This document shows positions 1 to 9,166 of a stretch of 64,000 bases of DNA, piece by piece. The stretch spans positions 1-64,000 of the forward strand of contig NZ_VCNA01000014.1 of assembly GCF_006170445.1 (NCBI RefSeq), read 5' to 3'. The stretch comes from Brevibacillus dissolubilis (GTDB taxonomy: Bacteria; Bacillota; Bacilli; Brevibacillales; Brevibacillaceae). The stretch's first letter is position 1, and every line of letters begins with the position of its first letter. Position numbers and translations under genes: made by a program. The notes under the pieces are model-generated. The model was given only the letters and a program-made list of their open reading frames with translations, had not been told where the DNA came from and ran no database searches.

Positions 1-46
1 ACGCCGCCAGCGTTCGTCCTGAGCCAGGATCAAACTCTCCAATAAA
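1..46 (-). rRNA. rrs: 16S rRNA, 5' end only
   Basis: The reverse strand carries the universal bacterial 16S 5' sequence AGAGTTTGATCCTGGCTCAG (positions 38-19), followed by GACGAACGCTGGCGGC. The mature 5' end is placed near 46 by analogy with Bacillus 16S (TTTAT.GGAGAG). Only the first ~46 nt are inside the window; transcription runs leftward out of it. Upstream ygxA matches the ygxA-rrnD neighbourhood of B. subtilis. Confidence 0.97.
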
Positions 47-110
47 GTTGAAGTTGATCTAGGTCAAAAACTTGTTGCTTGGCTGAATTATCATTTGCTT
101 TCGCTGTTCA

Positions 111-123
111 GTTTTCAAAGAAC
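111..123 (-). promoter_or_regulatory. rrn leader boxA-like antitermination element
   Basis: On the minus strand GTTCTTTGAAAAC lies about 65 nt upstream of the 16S 5' end. This is the boxA-type sequence found in Bacillus rRNA leaders and 16S-23S spacers, where Nus factors assemble to prevent premature termination. The assignment rests on sequence and position. Confidence 0.65.
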
Positions 124-154
124 ATTCGTTCTCATCGCTTCAAGCGACTTTTAC

Positions 155-184
155 ATACTATCATACCACCTTATTTAAATGCAA
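155..184 (-). promoter_or_regulatory. rrn promoter P2 (candidate)
   Basis: On the minus strand TTGCAT (184-179) and TAGTAT (160-155) are separated by 18 nt, upstream of the boxA-like element. Tandem promoters are usual for Bacillales rRNA operons; this would be the proximal one. Confidence 0.45.
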
Positions 185-237
185 GTGGTATTTTTTGTTT
201 TACTCACTTCAGCTTGTGTCCCGAAGCGACATTTAGA

Positions 238-267
238 AATATAGCATAGTGGACTTAATAAAGTCAA
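238..267 (-). promoter_or_regulatory. rrn promoter P1 (candidate)
   Basis: On the minus strand TTGACT (267-262) and TATATT (243-238) are separated by 18 nt, a good sigma-A promoter about 80 nt upstream of the P2 candidate. It lies in the ygxA-16S interval, which holds no gene. Confidence 0.55.
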
Positions 268-287
268 TATCAATTTTCGCTTTTTCT

Positions 288-1154
288 TTAAGAAATCATG
301 TATCCTTTTTCACTGGTCAGTTCGCCCTTTAGTTCAATGTGGACCTCTTGAATGAGGGAGCGCTTCGCCATTTTGTCTAGAAGAAGAACTACATCAATAG
401 AACTGTTGGCTATCTCAGAGTGGTTGAGCAATTCATTGAGAGTCCAGGGACGATGTTGGGACAACAAGATATCATAAAGATATTGAGTGCAGGGCTTCAT
501 CTTCGACATGATATGAAATTCCAGAGGCAACAGTAACAACTCCACCCGCTTCGCCAAAGGTTCAGGACTTGAGACAAGTTCTTCATACAATTTATAAGCA
601 GAAGGCTCGAGTTGTTTGACCCGCTTCCAGATCGCCGGCTCCGGAGGCTCGTTGGCTTCAATGAGGACAAGCTGTGCCCAGGTATGCAAGGCTTTTTGGA
701 TAGAATGATACGCTTCCAGAGTAAGTTCCTGGTGCAGGTATGCTTTTGCGTCCATATAGCTTTTAAGCAGTTGGGAGTAGGTTTCGCATATTTTACGCTT
801 TTGATGATGCTGTGAGAGACGAAGGAAGCGTTCCTTCATCTTTTTCATATAATCCTGTGGATCATGCATAATGTCTGCCTGGGTAAGCCAGGACACGACA
901 GGAACGCTTGAACCTTGGACAACCCATTGCTCCAGCTGCCATTGGCTCAAACGGTACTCCACAATGTGCAGGCCCAAATAATAAAGTGCTCTTGTCTCCT
1001 GCTTGGGTTCGGGGCGGTTCATAATGATAATAGATAAAAGAGGAGCACCATGGAAAAACGGGCTGCACTTGTCTGGATTGTGAATCAAAAGGGCTGATAA
1101 TACGTCGTTTTGGTTGACAATCTGTTGGTGATACTGGTGCAGACGCGGGTTCAT
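288..1154 (-). CDS. ygxA: YgxA-like nucleotidyltransferase-fold protein
   Basis: A 288-residue cytoplasmic protein beginning MNPRLHQYHQQIVNQ. It resembles B. subtilis YgxA, a conserved Bacillales protein with a nucleotidyltransferase-like N-terminal region and a helical C-terminal half; the biochemical role is unknown. The start at 1154 is chosen because AGGAGG sits 7 nt upstream; a 12-codon upstream extension lacks a ribosome binding site. Its place between ygzB and the rRNA operon is the same as in B. subtilis, which supports the name more strongly than the sequence alone. No catalytic residues can be assigned confidently. Confidence 0.8.
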   Translation of the reverse strand: MNPRLHQYHQQIVNQNDVLSALLIHNPDKCSPFFHGAPLLSIIIMNRPEPKQETRALYYLGLHIVEYRLSQWQLEQWVVQGSSVPVVSWLTQADIMHDPQDYMKKMKERFLRLSQHHQKRKICETYSQLLKSYMDAKAYLHQELTLEAYHSIQKALHTWAQLVLIEANEPPEPAIWKRVKQLEPSAYKLYEELVSSPEPLAKRVELLLLPLEFHIMSKMKPCTQYLYDILLSQHRPWTLNELLNHSEIANSSIDVVLLLDKMAKRSLIQEVHIELKGELTSEKGYMIS

Positions 1155-1322
1155 AGGTACACCTCCTGCGACTTGAGATGAAAAACACACTTAGAAAATA
1201 TGGATTCTACAAGCGTTAAAAGGTTTCCTGCTTTTACTAGCTGTTTGCGGAGTGTTTTGCTGAGAAGACACATCATTTTGGACGTGCTTATGCTATACTG
1301 AATCGGTAGGAGGAATGATGAA

Positions 1323-1691
1323 ATGAAAAAGACCGAACACTTGAGCAAGATCAAACGCATGCGCACTTGGGCGAACTGGAACATGGTAATCGGTATCCTC
1401 CTGATGTACGCGGGATATGGCTTCTACAGCGGGTTCCTCGGTTCTTTGTTTGAAAAGTCCGTGTTGTTCATGACGATTATGCTGCTCATTGGTTTCGTTT
1501 TGATGATGGTCAGCACAGTGCTGTTCATGGTGTCGGGGATGGTCTCGACAACCTCTGCGCAAGTAGAATGTCCAAAATGTAAAAAGGTAACAAAAATGCT
1601 AGGGAAAGAGGACGCTTGTATGTTCTGCGGCCAACCCCTTCAGCTTGAAGAAGAATCCCGCCCGGATAGAGGCATTGAAAAAACCACCTGA
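1323..1691 (+). CDS. ygzB: YgzB family membrane protein with zinc ribbon
   Basis: A 122-residue protein with two predicted membrane helices (about residues 18-42 and 50-75) and a C-terminal CPKCKK...CMFCGQ zinc-ribbon motif (four cysteines, about residues 81-104). This is the YgzB/DUF2614 architecture, of unknown function, widespread in Bacillales next to perR and ygxA. TAGGAGG lies 9 nt before the ATG, and an extended -10 (TGCTATACT) is visible about 40 nt upstream. It is transcribed divergently from ygxA and ends within the stem of a bidirectional terminator. Confidence 0.85.
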   Translation: MKKTEHLSKIKRMRTWANWNMVIGILLMYAGYGFYSGFLGSLFEKSVLFMTIMLLIGFVLMMVSTVLFMVSGMVSTTSAQVECPKCKKVTKMLGKEDACMFCGQPLQLEEESRPDRGIEKTT

Positions 1692-1716
1692 TGAGCTAAT
1701 CAGGTGGTTTTTTCAT
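1680..1716. terminator. Bidirectional terminator, ygzB / GH18
   Basis: The stem AACCACCTGAT / ATCAGGTGGTT has a short loop, is preceded by an A-run and followed by TTTTTT. It serves ygzB on the plus strand and probably the convergent GH18 gene. The ygzB stop codon lies in the left arm. Confidence 0.9.
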
Positions 1717-1730
1717 GGTGATAATTACGT

Positions 1731-3488
1731 TTACCTGGCTTGAAGGCCTTGTTGGATGGTGTTCCAGATGTCTGGTGTCTCGAAGCCCCGGCGCCATGAG
1801 GCTACACCGGCGAGATTATATTTGCGGACAAGCTCGATCCGTTTGGCCATAGAGGTCTGGTCCTCGATCCAGATTTTATAGGTGGCTTTATCGGCAGGAT
1901 CTGTGTAGCTGACGTAATACTGGCCTGATTTGGCATCGAGCGCAGGTTTGAGATTTCGTTCTTTGATCCATTTCTGGGCGCCACTCATGTAGAGGGCTTT
2001 GGATGTGACTTTGATGCTGCCATCCGGCTGTTTTACCTCTTTCCAGAGGCGGGTGTAAAACGGTACGCCGAGCAGCAGCTTGTTACGAGGTACTTCTTGG
2101 AGGATGTTTTGCAGGCTCTCCTCCACCCATGGGAGTGAGGCTACCGAACCCGCAACAGGGCTGGTTCCCCAGTGCTCGTCATAGGTCATGACTGCCATGT
2201 AGTCGACCACCTGTGCAAGTACTTTGCGGTCATAAAAGCGGGACCAGCGATCACTCGTCGATATCGGGGTCACATCCATGGATACCGTCAAATTCTGTTC
2301 ATGCAGGTACGGTGTCAGCTCACGGACAAGCTGAACCAATCTGGCTTTATCCTCGATGTAGACATTTTCAAAATCGAGATTGATGCCATCCAATTCGTAC
2401 ATCGTCGCGTAGTGGATTACCTGTACGATAAATTTTTCACGCATATGAAAATCACTCAACAGAGCTTTAGTGAAATCCGGGTTAAAGCCATTGGAGACAA
2501 GGCCCCAGACTTGATAGCCGCGTTGGTGTGCCCATTTGACATAGGATGAGTCAGCTTTGTTGCCAAGTGTAGCTTTGTCATCAGTCAACTCAAACCATGT
2601 AGGGGATACAACATTGAGTCCTGGCATGGCGGGGATCTCCGCAAGCTTGGGATTGCGGCCTGTGACATGCTCCCAAGTCAGGTTGATCTTTTGCCCGAGC
2701 GGCTTCCATGGAACAGCGGCTGATTGTTTGGGTTCTTGTGCAGGCAAGTCGGTTTTGCGGATCTCAGACAGAGTCACGATGCTTTTGGGCATGAAGCCGA
2801 TAATCCCGTCAGCTGTCTGGACGCGATACCAGCCCCCCTCCTCCCCGATGATATCGACGGGTGCATTCGGGTTAAGGTCTGCAACGATCGGATCTCTGCC
2901 AGACGGACCTTTGCGGACAGGCTGGGTGATCGGCTCCTGCTCATCCACAGATTCGATCTTCCCCTGCTGGATGGAGTAGCCTGCTTTCTCGATAACGGTC
3001 ACACCGCTATTTTCGATATGCTTCAATTGGACGGCGTATAGCTTGGACAGTGGTTCGTATGGGACATAAGGGATTCCATCGATTTGCTGAACGGGAACGT
3101 GCAGGTCGATTGGCTTTTTATTTAAAAAGGCGACCAGCTTGTCGCTCTCCATCCGCAGCACTTTGTCCTTCGTAGTAACGATTACGGACTTGGTCGGTTC
3201 GTCCCAAAAGATAGCCGGATCGATTTGTTTCTGTACAAACGGCAGCGGCAACAGCACTTGTCCTTCTTGGATGGCAAATGCCTCTTCCTGTACCTGTCCC
3301 TGAAAGACAATCACGTTCTTCCGGCCGTCAAAAGGTGGAACATGGGCATTGGATTGCAGGTAAAGATACAGCCAGGCACCTGCACCAAAAATAACGGCAA
3401 ACACAATCAAAAATACAAACAGCGCGAATTTTCGCTGTAATCTTGGTTTACGTTTCGGACGTGGAGTGATTTCCAATGGTGCGGTCAT
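1731..3488 (-). CDS. Membrane-anchored GH18 family glycosidase with SH3-like domain
   Basis: A 585-residue protein. A basic N-terminus and one membrane helix (about residues 22-45) predict an extracellular anchored enzyme. Residues ~55-170 resemble the copper-amine-oxidase N-terminal-like wall domain, ~185-245 an SH3-type module (PVDIIGEEGGWYRVQTADG), and ~265-585 a GH18 barrel with the catalytic signature DGINLDFEN (final Glu the acid). Relatives act on peptidoglycan or chitin-like glycans and include spore-cortex lytic GH18 enzymes; substrate is not readable here. GGAGGAGG is 5-8 nt before the ATG. A second, simpler GH18 gene lies at 27204. Confidence 0.88.
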   Translation of the reverse strand: MTAPLEITPRPKRKPRLQRKFALFVFLIVFAVIFGAGAWLYLYLQSNAHVPPFDGRKNVIVFQGQVQEEAFAIQEGQVLLPLPFVQKQIDPAIFWDEPTKSVIVTTKDKVLRMESDKLVAFLNKKPIDLHVPVQQIDGIPYVPYEPLSKLYAVQLKHIENSGVTVIEKAGYSIQQGKIESVDEQEPITQPVRKGPSGRDPIVADLNPNAPVDIIGEEGGWYRVQTADGIIGFMPKSIVTLSEIRKTDLPAQEPKQSAAVPWKPLGQKINLTWEHVTGRNPKLAEIPAMPGLNVVSPTWFELTDDKATLGNKADSSYVKWAHQRGYQVWGLVSNGFNPDFTKALLSDFHMREKFIVQVIHYATMYELDGINLDFENVYIEDKARLVQLVRELTPYLHEQNLTVSMDVTPISTSDRWSRFYDRKVLAQVVDYMAVMTYDEHWGTSPVAGSVASLPWVEESLQNILQEVPRNKLLLGVPFYTRLWKEVKQPDGSIKVTSKALYMSGAQKWIKERNLKPALDAKSGQYYVSYTDPADKATYKIWIEDQTSMAKRIELVRKYNLAGVASWRRGFETPDIWNTIQQGLQAR

Positions 3489-3650
3489 GATTTCCTCCTC
3501 CGTTGGGAATGGCAGTCATTTTCAGACTTCTTACGATGATAAAAGAAGACCAGGTATTCCACAACCTAAGACGCGAAATTCCCAGAAAGGTTACACCATT
3601 TCCAACAAAACCACACAAAAAAACCTACCTGAGACCAGATAGGCTGTCGA

Positions 3651-4088
3651 TTAGTGTGATTTTGTCTGTTGGCAATCAGGGCAGACTCCGTATACTTCCA
3701 TACGGTGTCCAGTGACTTGAAAACCGGCCATTTCTTTGGCAGCCATCTCGACTTCTCCCAAATACGGGAAATGGAAGTCGTGGATGGAACCGCACTCATT
3801 ACAGATCGCGTGATAATGCTCCTCTTCCACATTGGCATCAAAACGGCTGGAGGCATCACCATAGGTCAACTCGCGGACAAGACCTGCATCTTTAAACACG
3901 CGTAGGTTATTATAAACCGTGGCCACGCTCATATTGGGAAACTTTCCTTCCAACGCTTTGTATATTTCGTCAGCCGTCGGATGGCTCATACTTTCCAGCA
4001 GATACGCTAAAATAGCATGACGTTGTGGAGTCATACGAACACCTTGCTCTTTGAGGATTTCGACTGCTTTTTCCACCTGTTGTGTCAT
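3651..4088 (-). CDS. perR: Peroxide-responsive repressor PerR
   Basis: A 145-residue Fur-family repressor, the same length as B. subtilis PerR when started at the MTQQ methionine (GAGG 9 nt upstream; the earlier GTG/ATG codons are too close to the ribosome binding site). The winged-helix segment includes [18 protein letters not shown]. The regulatory metal ligands are present: His36, Asp84, His91, His93. The structural zinc site is formed by Cys96/Cys99 and a C-terminal CPDC. Metal-catalysed oxidation of His36/His91 would release DNA and derepress peroxide defences. A Per-box candidate overlaps its own promoter. Confidence 0.95.
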   Translation of the reverse strand: MTQQVEKAVEILKEQGVRMTPQRHAILAYLLESMSHPTADEIYKALEGKFPNMSVATVYNNLRVFKDAGLVRELTYGDASSRFDANVEEEHYHAICNECGSIHDFHFPYLGEVEMAAKEMAGFQVTGHRMEVYGVCPDCQQTKSH

Positions 4089-4140
4089 CGTCATGCACCT
4101 CACATTCTAGTTTAAGTCTTAGTTTATAACGTACTCTTAA

Positions 4141-4188
4141 TAAGAATTGTTATAAATAAGTGTACGTCCACGATAGGTAAACTGTCAA
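4141..4188 (-). promoter_or_regulatory. perR promoter with Per box (autoregulation)
   Basis: Reading leftward: TTGACA (4188-4183), 18-nt spacer, TACACT (4164-4159), then TTATAACAATTCTTA (4155-4141), which matches the Per box TTATAATNATTATAA at 11 of 14 defined positions. The box overlaps the expected start of transcription, as for autorepressed perR genes. Confidence 0.6.
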
Positions 4189-4217
4189 TATCATTTATAT
4201 ACTATTTTACCCTTGTT

Positions 4218-4898
4218 TTACTTATTTGTTTTACTTGCTTTTGGTTTCGCTTTCTTTTGCAGTTTGAGGTTCTTTTTACGTTCAGGACAGGATTCCTGCA
4301 GCGGACATGCTTCACACTGTGGACTTTGCGCTTTGCAGTGGTAACGTCCGAAAAAGATCATCTGATGATGGGTCTTCGTCCAGTCTTTTTTCGGGACCTT
4401 GCGCATCAGGGTCTGCTCTACCTCTAGCGGTGTCATGTCAGGATCGCAGAAACCGAGGCGCTTGGAGACGCGCTCTACGTGTGTATCAACAGCCAGTGCC
4501 GGGACACCAAACCAGGTGGAGACGACCACATTGGCTGTTTTGCGTCCGACGCCTGGGAGTTTGACCAGCTCTTCATGCTTATCTGGGATCTCACCATTGT
4601 ACTCATCGAGGAGAAGATGGCATAGCTCACGGATGTGCTTGGCTTTGTTTTTATACAGACCGATCTGCTTGATGTCTTCCTGCAGTTCTTCTAAGGTAAC
4701 CGCCAGATAGTCCTCTGGCGTCTTGTACTTTTGGAAAAGCCGCTCGGTCACTTGGTTTACCTTTTTATCGGTGCATTGGGCAGACAACAGAACCGCGATC
4801 GTTAATTCAAAAGCATTGGAGTGGTTCAATTCACAATGGGCGTCTGGGAACATCTCTTCAAGTGTGGACAAAAAACGTTTCATGGATAGTTTGCTCAT
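4218..4898 (-). CDS. nth: Endonuclease III (DNA glycosylase/AP lyase)
   Basis: A 226-residue base-excision repair enzyme that removes oxidised pyrimidines. Visible signatures are the helix-hairpin-helix LPGVGRKTANVVV with the catalytic lysine, the catalytic aspartate in AVDTHVERVS, and the C-terminal iron-sulfur loop C-x6-C-x2-C-x5-C (CKAQSPQCEACPLQESC). A basic tail (KKAKPKASKTNK) follows. AGGAG lies 6 nt before the ATG. Its position beside perR may be incidental, though oxidised bases are its substrate. Confidence 0.96.
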   Translation of the reverse strand: MSKLSMKRFLSTLEEMFPDAHCELNHSNAFELTIAVLLSAQCTDKKVNQVTERLFQKYKTPEDYLAVTLEELQEDIKQIGLYKNKAKHIRELCHLLLDEYNGEIPDKHEELVKLPGVGRKTANVVVSTWFGVPALAVDTHVERVSKRLGFCDPDMTPLEVEQTLMRKVPKKDWTKTHHQMIFFGRYHCKAQSPQCEACPLQESCPERKKNLKLQKKAKPKASKTNK

Positions 4899-5043
4899 AG
4901 GTAACTCCTATTTATCAATCGGATTGTAGTACATTCATTATAGCGCATCCTGCACGGTACGGCAGACAGTGAAGTGGCAAATGGTTTTGTACCTATTGTA
5001 CAATTAGAAAATGATACCAAATAGATCGGGAGGGATGATTTTT

Positions 5044-5949
5044 ATGAAAGTATTCCTTACAGGTGTGACGGGGTTTGTAGGTCACGGGATGCTTCCCGAG
5101 CTGGTCAGCCGCGGGCATGAGGTCGTCTGTATCGTCCGCCCTGGCTCGGAACAGAAGATGAAGCCAGACCCCGCTTGGCAGGGACGCGTGCGGCTGGTAC
5201 CGGGTGACTTGTTCGATCCCGCCTCATTGCTGGCTGTGATGAATGGTTGTGATGCAGTGGTGCATCTGGTCGGGATCATCCGGGAGCAGCCTGGTCGAGG
5301 CATTACCTTCAACCGCATCCATGTGGAAGGAACAAGGAATGTTATCGAGGCCGCCAAACAGGTCCATGTGAAAAAATTTGTTCTGATGAGCGCACTCGGC
5401 TCCCGTCCGAATGCCACCAGTCTATATCACCAGACCAAATACGAGGCAGAGCAGCTGCTGATCGCAAGCGGTCTCCCCCACACGATCTTCCGCCCTTCTG
5501 TGATCTATGGACCGGGTGATGAGTTCGTAAATATGTTAGCAGATTTGGTTCGTCTCCCGCTAACGCCAGTTATTGGTGATGGCCTGTACCGCTTACAGCC
5601 GGTTTCCCGCCAGATCGTGGCAGAGGTTTTTGCGGATGCGGTGCACCCTGATATGACGAATGGACAGGTGTTTGAGGTGGGTGGTCCGGTTGCCCTCACG
5701 TATAATGATATTCTCGCTGCCATCGGTCGTGTACTGGGAAAAGCGAAGGTAAGACGGTTTCATGTGCCAATCACGTTGATGAAGCCCGTAGTGGAGCTGA
5801 TGCAGGGCTTTTCATTTTTCCCGATCACGAAGACACAGCTGATCATGCTGCAGGAGGGTAATGCCTGTGCCGATACAGAGAGCTTGTATCGTAGCTATCC
5901 TATCAAAAGGATTCCGTTTGAAGATGGGATTGCCGCTTATCTGAAATAA
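5044..5949 (+). CDS. NDUFA9-like NAD(P)-binding epimerase family protein
   Basis: A 301-residue atypical short-chain dehydrogenase/reductase. The N-terminal GVTGFVGHGM is the GxxGxxG nucleotide-binding loop, and YHQTKYEAE is a YxxxK motif. The overall pattern fits the complex I NDUFA9-like SDR group rather than a sugar epimerase with known substrate. The ATG at 5044 is preferred because GGGAGGG is about 10 nt upstream; an ATG 12 codons earlier has no spacing. It is monocistronic and ends at a strong bidirectional terminator. Confidence 0.8.
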   Translation: MKVFLTGVTGFVGHGMLPELVSRGHEVVCIVRPGSEQKMKPDPAWQGRVRLVPGDLFDPASLLAVMNGCDAVVHLVGIIREQPGRGITFNRIHVEGTRNVIEAAKQVHVKKFVLMSALGSRPNATSLYHQTKYEAEQLLIASGLPHTIFRPSVIYGPGDEFVNMLADLVRLPLTPVIGDGLYRLQPVSRQIVAEVFADAVHPDMTNGQVFEVGGPVALTYNDILAAIGRVLGKAKVRRFHVPITLMKPVVELMQGFSFFPITKTQLIMLQEGNACADTESLYRSYPIKRIPFEDGIAAYLK

Positions 5950-5990
5950 TTTAACGATGATATTAATATAGGCCAACACCATGACAAGAG

Positions 5991-6043
5991 AAAAATGCCC
6001 GCGAAACGAACGGACAACAGTCGTTTGTAACGGGCATTTTTTT
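5991..6043. terminator. Bidirectional terminator
   Basis: AAAAATGCCCG / CGGGCATTTTT arms with an inner AAACGA/TCGTTT pairing, flanked by A- and T-runs. It serves the epimerase gene (plus) and the adenosyltransferase operon (minus). Confidence 0.9.
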
Positions 6044-6066
6044 CTTTTTATACGATGAAAAATCAC

Positions 6067-6615
6067 CTATTCATGCAAATTCGGTTCTGTCTCCCCTAGC
6101 TTCTGATTCGCATAACGTGCCGCGACAAACAGGAAATCAGACAGACGATTCAGGTACTTTACCACCACTTCATTGACCTGCTCCTGCTCTGCAACCTGTA
6201 CCGTCAGTCTCTCCGCACGTCTGACAACCGTACGTGCGACATGAAGAGCTGCTGCGGCTGGATGACCACCTGGAAGAATGAAGTTGGTCAACTGTGGCAG
6301 TGCTTCATCCAACTGGTCAATCTTTTGTTCAAGATACTCTACATCAGCCTCTTGGATCGGCCACCCGACTTGTTTGTCTGGAGGTGTCGCCAGTTCAGCA
6401 CCGATATGGAACAGCTTGGTCTGTACAATGTGGAACATTTCACGAAACTCGTTCCACTCATCTTCTTTTGGCAGAAACGAAAGGCCCAGTCCGATGTTGG
6501 AATTAGCTTCATCACATGTGCCATAAGCTTCGACACGCCCTGCGTATTTCGGTACACGCAAGCCATAGACCAGTGAGGTTTGGCCTTTGTCGCCAGATTT
6601 CGTGTAAATCTTCAT
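6067..6615 (-). CDS. yvqK: ATP:cob(I)alamin adenosyltransferase, PduO type
   Basis: A 182-residue enzyme that transfers the adenosyl group of ATP to cob(I)alamin to make coenzyme B12. The family N-terminal signature MKIYTKSGDKGQTSL (ATP binding) is intact, and VRRAERLTV in the C-terminal half carries the conserved arginines. The ATG at 6615 is chosen for GAGAGG 5 nt upstream. It is the last gene of a leftward run bcp - M42 - methyltransferase - this gene. No cobalamin riboswitch was seen. The symbol follows the B. subtilis homologue. Confidence 0.9.
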   Translation of the reverse strand: MKIYTKSGDKGQTSLVYGLRVPKYAGRVEAYGTCDEANSNIGLGLSFLPKEDEWNEFREMFHIVQTKLFHIGAELATPPDKQVGWPIQEADVEYLEQKIDQLDEALPQLTNFILPGGHPAAAALHVARTVVRRAERLTVQVAEQEQVNEVVVKYLNRLSDFLFVAARYANQKLGETEPNLHE

Positions 6616-6663
6616 CGTATCCTCTCCCATTCGCTCAACTTATTTCCCCGGAAATCGACAGCA

Positions 6664-7428
6664 TTATATGGCTTCTGCCACGATAATCAGTTCCGTGCTT
6701 TTCATGTCAAATGGTGCTTTTTCAAACGAACCGTAGCGGTGCACGATTTTAAAGCCGTTGAGACGCAAAAGATGATGCAGTTCGGCTGGGAAAATGTAGC
6801 GCAAAGTGAAGCGGCCGATCAGCTTTTCGATGACATTGCCATCTGGGCTGATTCGCTCGTAAGTACGCGTCACTTCGGAAAGCTGTTGGAAATGATCATA
6901 TCGAGTGTAATCCCACATCGCCACCTGCTCACCGGAATCAAGTGGATACATCCCACGAAGTGACATTTTTTCGCTCTCTTCATATAGATGCGTGATGCTT
7001 GGCACAAATACGTTCATGACAAATTTCCCGCCTGGAGCCAGATGCTCACGGACGCATCGGAGAGCCTTCATCTGCTCTTGGATATGGAGCAAATGTAAGA
7101 AAGAGCGGAACGGGATTGTGATCAGCGCGAACTTTTTGCCAAGGTTAAAATTACGCATGTCACCCTGCAAAAGCGTAAGCTGGTCTTCTCCCAATCCAAG
7201 TTCTTCTGCTTTTTGCTGCGCCCGTGCCAGCATATCGGTAGACAGGTCAATCCCTGTCACTTTTACTCCTGCCTGGGCAATCGGGAAAGTAACACGGCCT
7301 GTTCCACATGCGAGGTCAAGCACTTCGCCACCAGCTTCTTTGGCCAGTTCGACATAAAATGGAACGTCACCTGCCACCCCTCGATTTGTAATATCATAAT
7401 AATCCGCCCAACGGTACATGCTGTTCAT
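6664..7428 (-). CDS. Class I SAM-dependent methyltransferase
   Basis: A 254-residue Rossmann-fold methyltransferase. Motif I is VLDLACGTGRVTFP (about residues 36-49), followed by the acidic VTGIDLSTDML and QGDMRNF. The substrate is not evident; similar stand-alone enzymes are annotated only by domain. AGGAGG is 5 nt before the ATG. The start lies 9 nt downstream of the M42 peptidase stop, so the genes are almost certainly co-transcribed. Confidence 0.85.
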   Translation of the reverse strand: MNSMYRWADYYDITNRGVAGDVPFYVELAKEAGGEVLDLACGTGRVTFPIAQAGVKVTGIDLSTDMLARAQQKAEELGLGEDQLTLLQGDMRNFNLGKKFALITIPFRSFLHLLHIQEQMKALRCVREHLAPGGKFVMNVFVPSITHLYEESEKMSLRGMYPLDSGEQVAMWDYTRYDHFQQLSEVTRTYERISPDGNVIEKLIGRFTLRYIFPAELHHLLRLNGFKIVHRYGSFEKAPFDMKSTELIIVAEAI

Positions 7429-7437
7429 AGGAGCCTC

Positions 7438-8490
7438 CTACACCACCAGTTCAGGCGACAAGATATACGCCAAGACAAGTTTACCTGTATTTTCTAATGC
7501 TTCTTGGTGGGTGCGCTCATGGGAATGGGAAGCATCTACACCAGGACCAATCAGACCATGTACGACATCATAGCCGGCACGCAATGCAGCACTTGCGTCA
7601 GAGCCGTAGAACGGATAGATATCGACTTGATAATAGATGTCATTCGCTTCAGCGAGATTGACCAGATGCTTGCGCAGACCATAATGATATGGCCCGGTAG
7701 AGTCTTTGGCGCAGATCGACACGCAGTATTCATCCGTAGTCTGACCGGTACCGATCGCTCCCATGTCAACAGCGAGATACTCGACCGTCCCCTCTGGAAT
7801 GCTGGAGTTGCCGCCATATCCGATCTCTTCGTTGTTGCTGATCAAAATATGTGTGGTGTATGGAAGCTGGGTATTGGTCTCCTTCAAGTGTTTCAGTGCA
7901 CCGAACAGGATTGCAACACTGGCTTTGTCATCCAAATGGCGCGATTTGACAAAACCGCTGTCGGTTACAGTAACACGCGGGTCAAAGGAAACAAAATCAC
8001 CTACAGAGATGCCCAATGCTTTGACATCATCCGCATTTTTTACTTTCGCGTCGATACGCACCTCCATGTTTTCTGCTGTACGCTCTTGCTTGGTTCCCTC
8101 GCTGCTGTATACGTGGACAGAGGCTTTGGTGGAGACGATGGTTCCTGTATAGGCTTGACCATTCATTGTTTCGATCCGGCAATATTCACCTTCTACAGCA
8201 TGTCCGGTGAAACCACCGATAAAAGTAAGCTTCAGACGACCATTGCTTTTAATCTCTTTTACCATTGCACCGAGCGTATCTACGTGCGCGGTAAGCAGGC
8301 GCTGCTTCTCATCATTCGTTCCGCGTACGGTAGCAAGAACCGCCCCTTTATTGGTACGTACGAACGGCACATCCAAGCGAGTAAGCTCCTGCTCTACCCA
8401 CTCCATTACTTTCGTGGTGTTACCGGATGGACTTGGTATATTGGCAAGTGTGGAAAACGTCTCAACGATATAATTCAATGACAAATTCAT
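7438..8490 (-). CDS. M42 family metallopeptidase
   Basis: A 350-residue aminopeptidase/glutamyl-aminopeptidase-like enzyme with a co-catalytic two-metal centre. Candidate ligands are seen in LLTAHVDTLG, SRHLDDKAS and ISNNEEIGYGG (catalytic Glu pair), with a late His in ERTHQEAL. It is expected to trim peptides in the cytoplasm. GAGGAGG lies 7 nt before the ATG. It begins 21 nt after bcp and ends 9 nt before the methyltransferase, forming one operon. Confidence 0.9.
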   Translation of the reverse strand: MNLSLNYIVETFSTLANIPSPSGNTTKVMEWVEQELTRLDVPFVRTNKGAVLATVRGTNDEKQRLLTAHVDTLGAMVKEIKSNGRLKLTFIGGFTGHAVEGEYCRIETMNGQAYTGTIVSTKASVHVYSSEGTKQERTAENMEVRIDAKVKNADDVKALGISVGDFVSFDPRVTVTDSGFVKSRHLDDKASVAILFGALKHLKETNTQLPYTTHILISNNEEIGYGGNSSIPEGTVEYLAVDMGAIGTGQTTDEYCVSICAKDSTGPYHYGLRKHLVNLAEANDIYYQVDIYPFYGSDASAALRAGYDVVHGLIGPGVDASHSHERTHQEALENTGKLVLAYILSPELVV

Positions 8491-8511
8491 GTGAATACCT
8501 CCTCGTATGGT

Positions 8512-8979
8512 TTAGACCAGATTTTCTTTGATGAACTGGAGCACTTCCTGCACATGACCCTTCACTTTGACTTTTGGCCAAGCATGAGCAATCTTACCTT
8601 CTTGATCAATGATGAAGGTGGAACGCTCGATCCCCATGTATTCACGCCCGTACATCTTTTTGAGCACCCAGACTCCGTAGCTCTCGGCCACCGCATGGTC
8701 TACGTCTGCCAAAAGGGTAAACGGCAGTTCATACTTGGCTACAAACTTATCGTGTTTTTTCACGTCGTCTGGACTTACGCCAAGCACAACCGTATTTTGC
8801 TTCGCAAACTCTGGATGGTAATCGCGGAAATCACAAGCCTCTGTCGTGCAGCCCGGAGTCATGTCTTTCGGATAAAAATAGAGCACGACATTTTTACCGC
8901 GAAGCTCATGCAATGAAACCTTTTGTCCATTGCTTGCGTCCAATGTAAAGTCAGGAGCTAATTGTCCGACTGCTGTCAT
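8512..8979 (-). CDS. bcp: Thioredoxin-dependent thiol peroxidase (peroxiredoxin Q/Bcp)
   Basis: A 155-residue peroxiredoxin that reduces hydroperoxides. The motif PGCTTEACDFRD holds the peroxidatic Cys and the resolving Cys five residues later, the atypical two-Cys arrangement of Bcp. The start at MTAVGQL gives the usual family length; an ATG four codons upstream overlaps the purine-rich ribosome binding site, and longer forms would be atypical. B. subtilis bcp (ygaF) likewise sits between gsaB and perR. It leads a four-gene operon. Confidence 0.93.
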   Translation of the reverse strand: MTAVGQLAPDFTLDASNGQKVSLHELRGKNVVLYFYPKDMTPGCTTEACDFRDYHPEFAKQNTVVLGVSPDDVKKHDKFVAKYELPFTLLADVDHAVAESYGVWVLKKMYGREYMGIERSTFIIDQEGKIAHAWPKVKVKGHVQEVLQFIKENLV

Positions 8980-9166
8980 ATGTATCCCCATCCTTTTTCT
9001 GCTGTCACTTATGGAGATATTGTAACAAAATATCCTAGGATAAATAAAGAAAACTGAGAATCTGACCTGTTTCCGTTGCACTTTTTGTTAATATAATTTA
9101 AAATGTAATAATTGGTAATCAATCGTTTGTTTTTACGAGCGTACAACTGGACGGTGAATCTTCCTT